Positions 42,454 to 49,799 of a stretch of DNA of 64,000 nucleotides are shown here, piece by piece. The translations under genes and the position numbers were made by a program. The stretch comes from JAJYRX01 sp041655275 (GTDB lineage: Bacteria; Pseudomonadota; Gammaproteobacteria; Burkholderiales; Burkholderiaceae_B). The notes below the pieces were generated by a model. It did no database searches. It was not told the origin of the DNA and saw only the letters and a program-made list of their open reading frames with translations. How positions within the stretch are numbered: position 1 is the first letter of the stretch; every line of letters begins with the position of its first letter. The stretch is taken from NCBI GenBank assembly GCA_041655275.1, contig JBBAFU010000012.1, positions 1 through 64,000 on the forward strand. The letters run 5' to 3'.

Positions 42454-43632
42454 TCAACCTTTTTCATTGGCAAGAATAAGCGTGCAGTGCGACGACAGGA
42501 TTCCACCTTCGTTATGCACCAGGGCAACCTCTGCCCCTTCCACCTGGCGCTCGCCCAGGCCACCACGAAGCTGGCGCACAGCCTCCACAATGCCGAACAG
42601 GCCTCCCGCCGCACCCGCATGCGCGTGCGAGAGCATGCCGCCGTGCGTATTGACAGGCAAGGTGCCGCCCAGGCTGGCATGCCCCGCTTCGAAAAAGGCG
42701 CCGCCTTCTCCCGGTTTGCAGAAACCCAGCTCTTCGAGCTCGATGATGGGCACGATAGTGAAGCAGTCGTAGAGCTGTGCCACGTCGATATCCTGCGGGC
42801 CCAGCCCCGCCATGCCATAGGCCGCGTGCCCCGAGTGCGTGGCACCAAATGCCGTGAGGCTGGGTGCGCACATCAAGTGCTCGTGCGTATGAAACTCGCC
42901 TATGCCCTGCAGGTAGACCGGTCTGGCCTTCAGGTCGGCAGCCCGCTGTGCCGAGGTGACGATGAACGCACCGCCGGCATCAGAGATCAGGCAGCAATCG
43001 AGCATGCCCAGCGGATCGGCAATGGGCTTGGCGGACAAGACATCCTGCAGCGTGGATGGCTTCTTCATATGCGCATTCGGGTGCAACAGCGCGTGCTTGC
43101 GCGTATTCACGGCCACATGCGCCAGTTGCTCCCGCGTAGTGCCATATTCATGCATGTGACGCTGCGCAATCATGGCATAGAAACCCGGAATCGAAGTGCC
43201 ATAGGGCTGCTCGAAATAGGGATGGCCTACCGCCGCGAGCGCCGCCACCGCCTGGTCGCGCGACTGGCCTGTCGCACGGTTTTCACCGGCACAGATGAGC
43301 ACTGCTTCCGCCTGGCCCAGCGCGATGGCATGGGCGGCATGTCGCAGCATGACCGCCGGGCTTGCGCCACCCACGATCATGGATGCATTCAGACGCGGCT
43401 TGATGCCCAGATACTCACAGAGCACGGAGCCCAGCATGAAATACGGCTCAGTGAACGAATATGCGGTCAGCACACCATCGATATCGGAAACTTTGAGCCC
43501 GGCATCGTCAAGCGCGCGCCGCGCTGCCTGCGCATTCAAACCCAGCCCCGTCATATGAGGCACACGGCCGATATCCGATTCACCCACACCGACGATGGCA
43601 ACCTTGTTCCTGAGAGAGAATTCTGCTGTCAT
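42454..43632 (-). CDS. Thiolase-superfamily protein, SCP-x/Ltp2-like, without nucleophilic Cys
   Basis: A 392-residue thiolase-fold protein of the SCP-x/lipid-transfer type. Where thiolases have the nucleophilic Cys (CASG) the sequence here is MIVGGASPAVMLRHAAHAI, with no Cys in that loop. The later segments DVAQLYDCFTIVP and VNTHGGMLSHAHAGAAGG are present. This pattern matches Ltp2-type retro-aldolases, which cleave a tertiary 3-hydroxyacyl-CoA and use Tyr residues, one of them in the LYD motif. These enzymes need a DUF35 partner, and one is encoded 9 bases upstream. Aldol cleavage rather than thiolysis is therefore likely, but is inferred. Confidence 0.85.
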   Translation of the reverse strand: MTAEFSLRNKVAIVGVGESDIGRVPHMTGLGLNAQAARRALDDAGLKVSDIDGVLTAYSFTEPYFMLGSVLCEYLGIKPRLNASMIVGGASPAVMLRHAAHAIALGQAEAVLICAGENRATGQSRDQAVAALAAVGHPYFEQPYGTSIPGFYAMIAQRHMHEYGTTREQLAHVAVNTRKHALLHPNAHMKKPSTLQDVLSAKPIADPLGMLDCCLISDAGGAFIVTSAQRAADLKARPVYLQGIGEFHTHEHLMCAPSLTAFGATHSGHAAYGMAGLGPQDIDVAQLYDCFTIVPIIELEELGFCKPGEGGAFFEAGHASLGGTLPVNTHGGMLSHAHAGAAGGLFGIVEAVRQLRGGLGERQVEGAEVALVHNEGGILSSHCTLILANEKG

Positions 43633-43641
43633 GGTCTGGCC

Positions 43642-44052
43642 TCACACGCCTGTACGCTTGAACTGGGGAATGAGCGCCCCATCACCCCGGTCCTCGAAAG
43701 TCACGCTCACGCGATCACCAATGGCGACAGACAAGGCATCATCCCCGAGAATATTGGCCACCATGCGCGGCCCTTCATCCAGTTCGATCAGCGCAGTGAC
43801 GTAGGGCACCCGCAGCGCGAACTCGGCCAACGGCGCCCGATGGATGATGGAAAAGCTGTGCACCTGGCCCTTGCCGGCGCTTTCCACCCATTCGAGCGCT
43901 TCGGACCAGCATTCAGGACAGATGTATCGCGGCATGAAATGCAACGCACCGCAATCCCGGCAGCGGCGGATTACCAGCCGGTGCTCCCTGGCTGCATCCC
44001 AGTAGGGGGCGGAATCCGCATTGGCGATCGGCTTCGGAAGAGTCTGGCTCAT
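43642..44052 (-). CDS. DUF35 zinc-ribbon/OB-fold protein (thiolase partner)
   Basis: A 136-residue protein with a rubredoxin-like zinc ribbon (CRDCGALHF and YICPECW, four Cys) followed by an OB-fold acyl-CoA-binding domain. DUF35 proteins form complexes with SCP-x-type thiolases or retro-aldolases and position the acyl-CoA. The gene overlaps the crotonase gene by 4 bases and precedes the thiolase-like gene by 9, so the three are made together. Confidence 0.9.
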   Translation of the reverse strand: MSQTLPKPIANADSAPYWDAAREHRLVIRRCRDCGALHFMPRYICPECWSEALEWVESAGKGQVHSFSIIHRAPLAEFALRVPYVTALIELDEGPRMVANILGDDALSVAIGDRVSVTFEDRGDGALIPQFKRTGV

Positions 44053-44867
44053 GCTTCACCTCCACTGTGTTCCCGGGCGAGCGCTGCCGCTCCCTCAAAA
44101 TCGGCCGGACGCCGCACAATCAACGCTTCCAGGCCTTCGCGAAATTCCGGGTTCGACATTGCCAGTGCCTGCCCGAAACCTTCATAGGCCATCATTTCGT
44201 GCAATGAAGTCTCGAAACTGCGCGCCATCACCACCTTGGCCAGACCCATGACCTCGGCGGGACCCGTGGCCAGTCGCCTGGCCTCTAACAAGCCCGCCTC
44301 GTACAGGGCATCATCGGACACCACACGACTCACCAGCCCCAGGTCGGCAGCCTGCTGTGCCGTGAAACTCTCGCCACCGAACAGGAATTTCTTCGCACGC
44401 GCCATGCCAATCAGGCGCGGCAGGTGATACATCATGGCAATGTCCGGGATGGCACCCAACCGGAAAAATCCGGACATGAACACGGCGCTTTCGGACGCAA
44501 TGAGCACATCACCCGTCAGCGCGAGCCCCATACCACCCCCAACCGCATGGCCGTTCACACCAACGACTACCGGCTTGTCCAGCGTGATGAGCGGCACGAG
44601 CCAGCGACTCAGGTTCCGGAAGCGGCGGTGAACCGTCCACGGGTCGCATGCTGTTCTCAGGTGGTGCAGATCGCCGCCGGAGCAGAACGTCGGCCCCTCG
44701 CCCGTCAGAAAAACCGTGCGGATCTCCGGGCTCGACTCGGCCAGTGCCACAGCCTCACCCAGGGCCTGGCGCATCTCCATCGTCAGCGAGTTGCGATTCT
44801 CAGGACTTGACAGCCGGATGATCAGCACCCCGCCATCTCTTTCTGTAACTATCAGATCCCGCGCCAT
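44049..44867 (-). CDS. Enoyl-CoA hydratase/isomerase family protein
   Basis: A 272-residue crotonase with GPTFCSGGDLHH and the oxyanion-hole HAVGGGMGLALTGD. The first catalytic Glu is replaced (GMGLAL), whereas an Asp lies in LGAIPDIAMMYHLPR as in isomerase-type members. An isomerase reaction is thus more likely than hydration. The ATG at 44867 has GGAGGTG before it; the frame is open to 45053 without support. A sigma-54 promoter (44925-44939) lies about 60 bases upstream, so the gene and those after it can be expressed separately from the rest of the operon. Confidence 0.88.
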   Translation of the reverse strand: MARDLIVTERDGGVLIIRLSSPENRNSLTMEMRQALGEAVALAESSPEIRTVFLTGEGPTFCSGGDLHHLRTACDPWTVHRRFRNLSRWLVPLITLDKPVVVGVNGHAVGGGMGLALTGDVLIASESAVFMSGFFRLGAIPDIAMMYHLPRLIGMARAKKFLFGGESFTAQQAADLGLVSRVVSDDALYEAGLLEARRLATGPAEVMGLAKVVMARSFETSLHEMMAYEGFGQALAMSNPEFREGLEALIVRRPADFEGAAALAREHSGGEA

Positions 44868-44924
44868 ACGGCACCTCCATTCAGTGCTTCCGTTGCTATC
44901 AATCTGCTCCTGGCGTGTTTTCTC

Positions 44925-44939
44925 GCAAAAGGCGTGCCA
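44925..44939 (-). promoter_or_regulatory. Sigma-54 (-24/-12) promoter P1 before crotonase gene
   Basis: On the minus strand TGGCACGCCTTTTGCG, a full match to TGGCACG-N4-TTGC with GG and GC separated by exactly 10 bases. It lies in the 82-base gap between two crotonase genes. The start would be near 44913, 46 bases before the ATG at 44867. Confidence 0.8.
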
Positions 44940-44949
44940 AACAGCGTAC

Positions 44950-45735
44950 TCATCGCAACTTGCGACGAGCCAGAAGATCTGCCCGGGCCTGCTGATGCCC
45001 CGGCAATGTGCTTGCCAACGCAAAGGCATCAGCCTCATGCATGAAGGCCGCATCCATGCCGACCGTCCAGGTCTGCCGGCTGACCGCTTTCGTGAGCATC
45101 AGGGCCTCTGCCGGCAAGGCAGACAGCTCCTCAATCAGCGTCTGGCTCGCCGCCTCGAGTCCCGCGACAGGGACAATCCGGCGCGTAAGCCCGTAGCGTT
45201 GCGCCTCATCGGCACCCAGCACACCGCCGGTGAGCATGAGATCATGCGCGAGGGGCGCACCCAGCTTTGACTGCAACAAAAACGAGCAGCCGCCATCTGG
45301 TATGAGCCCGAGGCGCACGAAAGGGAAACGCAACGATGCATCATCGGCCATGATGAGGATGTCCGCAGCCAGCGCGAGCGATGCGCCACCACCGGCAGCA
45401 ATACCCTGTACAGCCGCGATGACAATCTTGTCCATCTTGACGAGCGCAGTATGGTGCTGCTGCGCCAGGTGTATTCTTTCGCGCCAGGAAAGCGCGTTTT
45501 CGGGCATGGCATTGGTATCGGCGCCAACACAGAAAGCCCGGCCATTGCTCTTCAGAAGCACGATGCGGATTTCCGGATCGGCCTCAATACTCTGGAGATG
45601 GCGACCGAACTGGGCGCGCATGACGCCCGACATGGCATTCAGCTTGTCCGGCCGGTTCAGTGTCAGGACAGCGACGCCGTCCTGTTTCTCGCACAGGACC
45701 AGCGACGCCTGCCCACCCTCGGATGTATTCAGCAT
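44950..45735 (-). CDS. Enoyl-CoA hydratase/isomerase (PaaG-like)
   Basis: A 261-residue crotonase. The CoA and oxyanion parts GRAFCVGADTNAM and GIAAGGGASLALAAD are normal. The first Glu is replaced by Ser (GGASL) and the second site is LGLIPDGGCSF with an Asp, the arrangement of PaaG-type ring/enoyl isomerases. It is encoded 15 bases after the DUF2889 gene in the operon starting at P2. Reaction: probably shift of a double bond in an unsaturated acyl-CoA; substrate unknown. Confidence 0.87.
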   Translation of the reverse strand: MLNTSEGGQASLVLCEKQDGVAVLTLNRPDKLNAMSGVMRAQFGRHLQSIEADPEIRIVLLKSNGRAFCVGADTNAMPENALSWRERIHLAQQHHTALVKMDKIVIAAVQGIAAGGGASLALAADILIMADDASLRFPFVRLGLIPDGGCSFLLQSKLGAPLAHDLMLTGGVLGADEAQRYGLTRRIVPVAGLEAASQTLIEELSALPAEALMLTKAVSRQTWTVGMDAAFMHEADAFALASTLPGHQQARADLLARRKLR

Positions 45736-45750
45736 ACGTTTCTCCTTGAC

Positions 45751-46326
45751 TCAGTCTTCCGCCTTCCGGTACCACTGCGGGTAATATTGCAGGACCAGCG
45801 GGCCATCCTCGCGATAGGCATGACAGCCGCCGATTTTCAGTGGGCGCGACGCGGTGTCCTCCTTGCTGCCAAACTCCACCTCGCCCTCCTTCATCAGTGT
45901 TTGCACGGCCAGCGTGGGCATCAGAGCCGCCAGCTCGGAAAGGTGCGAACAACGCTCCGATCGGGGAATGCGCCTGGAGATCTCGCTGCGAAAACCCCGA
46001 AGCAGGTTGGCGCCCACCAGCGCCTGCACGCTGGCAGTCGCTTCGTGGCAGATGGTGGGAAAAGGCATGCGCTGCATAGTGGCCCGGGCTTCCAGTACAT
46101 CCATCTGCCGGTTTACTGTAAGACGCAAGATCATCAGATGAATCGGCACACCGCTGTCGAATTGTCGCGTGCGCGTGGCAAAAGTTTCCGGCTTGCCGTC
46201 TTCGATGAGCGCCTCAAGGTCGAGCAGACCATCCTCACGCTCATACGCCTGGAGCTGGATGTTGCGCTCGTGCGAAAGTTTTCTGCGCGCCACCGGTGAC
46301 GGCAGAAAATGCGATGGGGTAACCAT
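45751..46326 (-). CDS. DUF2889 family protein
   Basis: About 191 residues. The family pattern is clear: RNIQLQAYEREDGLLDLEALIEDGKPETF (in parts), GVPIHLMILRLTVNRQMDVLEA, MPFPTICHEA, LVGANLLRGFR, and ERCSHLSELAALMPTLAVQT. The function of DUF2889 is not known to me; members occur among acyl-CoA catabolic genes. The ATG at 46326 has a GGAG site; the frame is open to 46371. It lies 48 bases after a CoA-transferase gene and before a PaaG-like gene. Confidence 0.8.
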   Translation of the reverse strand: MVTPSHFLPSPVARRKLSHERNIQLQAYEREDGLLDLEALIEDGKPETFATRTRQFDSGVPIHLMILRLTVNRQMDVLEARATMQRMPFPTICHEATASVQALVGANLLRGFRSEISRRIPRSERCSHLSELAALMPTLAVQTLMKEGEVEFGSKEDTASRPLKIGGCHAYREDGPLVLQYYPQWYRKAED

Positions 46327-46374
46327 GCGAGTCTCCGGGAAAGAGGGGATGAGCTGAATACGATGGCACAAGCG

Positions 46375-47562
46375 TCAGCGGGTAACGCCGGCACTGACAA
46401 GCGCATCGATTTCAGCAGCGGACAGACCCGCCTGCTCCAGCACGTCCCGGCCATCTTCACCAAGACCTGGCGCAAGCCGCTCGATCGCACATGGTGACTT
46501 GCTGAAACGCACAGGGGGTCGCGTTTGCGTGAGCCTGCCCTCACTGGCATGCTCGTGATCCTCGAACATGTCGACTGCGAGCAGATGCGGGTCACTGAAG
46601 AGATCCTCCAGCTGATTGACCGGCGCGGCAGGGATATCAAGCGCTCTGAGCTGCTCAAGCCACTCGCTGCTGGTACGCTCGCCCATGATCTCGCCCAATG
46701 TGGCATACAGTGTCTCGTAATTCTCGCTGCGCCGGCGAGCACTCGCATAGCGGGGATCGCTCGACAATTCCTCGCGGCCGGCCAGTGTGAAGAAGTCCTG
46801 CCAGTTTCTGTCGGTATAGGGCAGCACGCAGATATAGCCGTCGCGCGTACGGTGGGGCTTGCGCAGCTGACTCAACACACGCTCATAACCGGCGGCCCCC
46901 GCCTGCCGGTCGAACACCCGCTGTCCCATATGCTCAACGAGCATGAACGATGTCAGGGTCTCGAACATGGGCACCTCGATGTCCTGCCCCTCACCCGTGC
47001 GCAGCCGGTGAAAGAGCGCAGCGATCAGACTGTATGCGAGCGTAAGGCCGGCGACCTTGTCCCCCACAATACTCGGGGTGAAACGGGGTTCGCCGGCAAG
47101 CTGCGCATTCAGGGCACACAGACCGGAAAGCCCCTGAATGACGTCGTCGTATGCGGGATCATCAGCATACGGCCCTCCGCTACCAAACCCATAGGCGCCG
47201 CAGTAGACAATATCAGGCCGGACAGCACGCACCTGGCCGGCATCCAGACCAAGGCGCCGGATAGCTGCCGGACGCATGCTGTGCACAAAGACGTCGGCAT
47301 CGGCCAGCACCTTGAGCAGTGCGTCACGCCCGGCTGGCTGGCGCAGATCCAGCATGAGACTTTTCTTGTTTCGGTTCACGCACAGGTGGATGGGACCCAT
47401 TGCGGGACTGCGTCCCGCCCCCATATGGCGCATGATGTCACCATCCGGGCTTTCGACCTTGATCACCCTGGCCCCCAGATCACCCAGTATGCGGGTGGCA
47501 TAGGGCCCCATGACTACGGTGGTCAGATCGACCACCTTGATACCCGATAACGGTCCCGCCAT
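46375..47562 (-). CDS. Class III (CaiB/BaiF) CoA-transferase, copy 2
   Basis: A 395-residue family III CoA-transferase with the nucleophile Asp 168 in SIVGDKVAG and the N-terminal VVDLTTVVMGPYATRILGDLGARVIKVE pattern (in parts). A GGAGG ribosome site precedes the ATG. It is the first gene after sigma-54 promoter P2 and therefore heads the operon that continues with DUF2889, two crotonases, DUF35, the thiolase-like protein and MaoC. It most likely activates the substrate acid of that pathway. Confidence 0.9.
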   Translation of the reverse strand: MAGPLSGIKVVDLTTVVMGPYATRILGDLGARVIKVESPDGDIMRHMGAGRSPAMGPIHLCVNRNKKSLMLDLRQPAGRDALLKVLADADVFVHSMRPAAIRRLGLDAGQVRAVRPDIVYCGAYGFGSGGPYADDPAYDDVIQGLSGLCALNAQLAGEPRFTPSIVGDKVAGLTLAYSLIAALFHRLRTGEGQDIEVPMFETLTSFMLVEHMGQRVFDRQAGAAGYERVLSQLRKPHRTRDGYICVLPYTDRNWQDFFTLAGREELSSDPRYASARRRSENYETLYATLGEIMGERTSSEWLEQLRALDIPAAPVNQLEDLFSDPHLLAVDMFEDHEHASEGRLTQTRPPVRFSKSPCAIERLAPGLGEDGRDVLEQAGLSAAEIDALVSAGVTR

Positions 47563-47650
47563 ACCTACCTCCTACCCGACAGACAATACAGGCGCGGCTC
47601 CAAAAACACCGCAGCCATCGAGACACGGGCGGCACCGCAGCCCAGATACC

Positions 47651-47665
47651 GCAATTTTCGTGCCA
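47651..47665 (-). promoter_or_regulatory. Sigma-54 (-24/-12) promoter P2 (leftward operon)
   Basis: On the minus strand TGGCACGAAAATTGCG, a full consensus match with GG-N10-GC. It is in the 312-base gap between the divergent CoA-transferase and binding-protein genes. The start would be near 47639, about 77 bases before the CoA-transferase ATG. Confidence 0.85.
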
Positions 47666-47706
47666 TTGATTCATTCATGCCGGCCGACACCAATCTACAG
47701 AATCAA
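47666..47706. promoter_or_regulatory. Inverted repeat between divergent sigma-54 promoters
   Basis: TTGATTC (47666-47672) and GAATCAA (47700-47706) form a perfect 7-base dyad lying exactly between the -24 ends of P2 and P3. It may bind a regulator or host factor serving both directions. Activator sites for sigma-54 promoters are usually farther away, so the role is open. The rest of the 47563-47874 gap holds only leader sequence. Confidence 0.35.
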
Positions 47707-47717
47707 GAAGCAGGAGA

Positions 47718-47733
47718 TGGCACGCAACTTGCT
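47718..47733 (+). promoter_or_regulatory. Sigma-54 (-24/-12) promoter P3 (rightward operon)
   Basis: TGGCACGCAACTTGCT matches the whole consensus TGGCACG-N4-TTGCW with GG-N10-GC. The start would be near 47744, with a leader of about 130 bases before the Bug-family gene at 47875. It is back to back with P2, 52 bases between the two. Confidence 0.85.
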
Positions 47734-47874
47734 GATCAATGATCGACCCAGAATGTTAGCGCCCGGGATCTGTCATTTGCTGCAACGATCCCTGAGGGCG
47801 TCTGGTCAACCAGTGCAGTCGGCTATCCGTTGCATTGAACATAAAACCCACCCGAGGAAACCAAGGAGCATCCC

Positions 47875-48858
47875 ATGAAAGCAAGCTCGCTATCCCTGAT
47901 CGCCGCCACCATGGCGCTGGGAGCCGTTGCTGCCACCCCCCAGGCGTCGGCACAGGACTATCCCAGAAAAGAAGTAAAGATGATCGTGCCTTTCGCCGCC
48001 GGCGGGCCCACCGACTCGCTCGGCCGTTCGCTGGCGGAGGCCATGTCCCGCTCACTGGGCGAAAAGGTAATCGTCGAAAACAAACCCGGGGCCGGCGGCA
48101 ACGTCGGCTCGGCACAGCTGGCGCACGCGCCCGGCGATGGCTATACCATCATGCTGGTAACGAACGGCCCTGTTGTTGCCAATGCGCTGCTGTTCAAGGA
48201 TATGGCCTTTGATCCCAAAAAGGATTTTGCACCTGTATCGCTGGTGACCTACCTGCCGAATATGGTGGCTGTCCATCCAAGTGTTCCCGCCAACTCCATC
48301 AAGGAACTCATTGCCGTACTCAAGGCCAATCCCGGCAAGTACAGTTATGGCTCCGGCGGGCTGGGCACCAGCACGCACTTTGCCGGCGAACTCTTCAAAA
48401 CCATGGCTGGCGTCGATATGGAGCACGTGCCCTACAAGGGTGACGGGGCCTCCATGCCGGATGCGGTCGGCGGCCACATTCCCATTGTCTTTGGCAGTGT
48501 TTTCGCTGCGCATCGGTTCACGGAAAACGGCATGCTCAGAGGTCTGGCCGTGACCTCCAGCGAGCGGGTGCCGTCGGTCAGCGACATACCGACCGTTGAC
48601 GAGGCAAGTGACCTGAAGGGTTTCGACCTGTCCGCGTGGTACGGTATTGTTGCCCCTGCAAGCACACCCGCGCAAATTGTCGATCTTCTGAGCGAGGTTG
48701 TTCAGGATATTGTCGCCTCACCCGATTTCCGCAAGCGGATCGAGGGTATGGGTGGCATTCCCCGCAGCTCGTCACCGCAGGAATTCGCCGAATTCATCGA
48801 CGCCGAGCGCCCCAAATGGGAAGGCCTCATCAAGGAATCAGGCATCCGCATCGATTAG
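47875..48858 (+). CDS. Bug/TctC-family periplasmic binding protein
   Basis: A 327-residue protein with signal peptide (cleavage after ATPQASA, about residue 25), then VKMIVPFAAGGPTDSLGRSL, ENKPGAGGNVGSAQLAHAPG, DFAPVSLVTYLPNMVAVHP and VPYKGDGASMPDAVGG (in parts), all Bug-family blocks. It would bind a carboxylate in the periplasm for a TctAB permease. An AAGGAG site precedes the ATG. It is under P3 and co-transcribed with an SDR gene. It may be the working partner of TctAB at 35-37 kb, whose own binding protein is decayed. Confidence 0.93.
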   Translation: MKASSLSLIAATMALGAVAATPQASAQDYPRKEVKMIVPFAAGGPTDSLGRSLAEAMSRSLGEKVIVENKPGAGGNVGSAQLAHAPGDGYTIMLVTNGPVVANALLFKDMAFDPKKDFAPVSLVTYLPNMVAVHPSVPANSIKELIAVLKANPGKYSYGSGGLGTSTHFAGELFKTMAGVDMEHVPYKGDGASMPDAVGGHIPIVFGSVFAAHRFTENGMLRGLAVTSSERVPSVSDIPTVDEASDLKGFDLSAWYGIVAPASTPAQIVDLLSEVVQDIVASPDFRKRIEGMGGIPRSSSPQEFAEFIDAERPKWEGLIKESGIRID

Positions 48859-48947
48859 TTGCAAAATCCCCCCGGAATGAAGCAGGCCCGTCGGCACCGC
48901 ATCGTGTACGACGGGCATGCCTCACCCGGACAGAAAGGAAGCACATC

Positions 48948-49727
48948 ATGTTTGCAGCAGAAACGTTGAAAGGCCGGATCGCGCTCATCACTGGTGGCGC
49001 GGGCGGTATCGGCTTCGAGATTGCCACCCTGTACGCGCGACTGGGCGCACGCGTCGTGATTGCGAGCCGGAATCAGGAGAGACTGGATGGCGCGGTCGAC
49101 ACACTGGCCGCGCAGGGCCTGCAGATTGACGCCGTGGCGACGGACGTACGCGACCCGCAGGCGGTGCAGCACGCCGTCGACACCGCAGTTGGTCGTCACG
49201 GCGCACTCGATATTCTGGTGAACAACGCAGCGGGCAACTTCGTCTGCCCGACGGCGGAACTCTCACCCAACGGCTGGCGCACCGTTGTGGACATCGATCT
49301 GAACGGTACCTTCTACGGCTGCCGCGCCGCCTATCCCCACCTCAAGGCCTCGCGCTTCGGGGGCAATATCATCAGCATCATCACGATGCGGGCGCTGACG
49401 GGCTGGCCGGGTGCGGCGCATGCTGCAGCAGCCAAAGCGGGCATACTGTCGTTGTCGCGTACACTGGCGGTAGAGTGGGGCGGGGACGGGATCCGGATCA
49501 ACACGATCTCACCGGGCCCCATTGGTGACACGGAAGGTGTGCGCCGGATGTATGAGGAAACGGGCATGGAAGAGGCCCAGCGCAAGGGCACGGCGCTCGG
49601 GCGTCTGGGGCGCAAGAGCGATATCGCCCACGCTGCAGTCTATCTCGCCTCGGATCTGGCCAGCTATATCACTGGCGAGAACCTGGTAGTCGATGGCGGA
49701 CGCTGGATCAAGAGTACCGCTGACTGA
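48948..49727 (+). CDS. SDR-family oxidoreductase, 2,4-dienoyl-CoA reductase-like
   Basis: A 259-residue short-chain dehydrogenase. TGGAGGIGFEIA binds the cofactor and NNAAGNF follows the fourth strand. At the classical YxxxK site the sequence is HAAAAKAG, with Lys kept but Tyr replaced by His. Together with ISPGPIGDTEGVRRM this matches the SDR-type 2,4-dienoyl-CoA reductases, which also lack that Tyr. It would reduce a dienoyl-CoA with NADPH, useful for unsaturated acids. The ATG at 48948 has AAAGGAAG upstream; the open frame before it overlaps the Bug gene. Confidence 0.84.
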   Translation: MFAAETLKGRIALITGGAGGIGFEIATLYARLGARVVIASRNQERLDGAVDTLAAQGLQIDAVATDVRDPQAVQHAVDTAVGRHGALDILVNNAAGNFVCPTAELSPNGWRTVVDIDLNGTFYGCRAAYPHLKASRFGGNIISIITMRALTGWPGAAHAAAAKAGILSLSRTLAVEWGGDGIRINTISPGPIGDTEGVRRMYEETGMEEAQRKGTALGRLGRKSDIAHAAVYLASDLASYITGENLVVDGGRWIKSTAD

Positions 49728-49741
49728 ATTTCCGCCCGCGA

Positions 49742-49798
49742 CACCTGTGCGGCAAGCCGCACAGGTGGGGTGTCCTGCAGACGAGGGCAGGACACCCC
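49742..49798. terminator. Double hairpin between convergent SDR and acyl-CoA dehydrogenase genes
   Basis: CACCTGTGCGGC (49742-49753) pairs with GCCGCACAGGTG (49756-49767), and GGGGTGTCCTGC (49767-49778) pairs with GCAGGACACCCC (49787-49798). Two 12-bp stems in 57 bases separate converging operons and probably stop transcription from both sides. Confidence 0.75.
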
Positions 49799-49799
49799 T

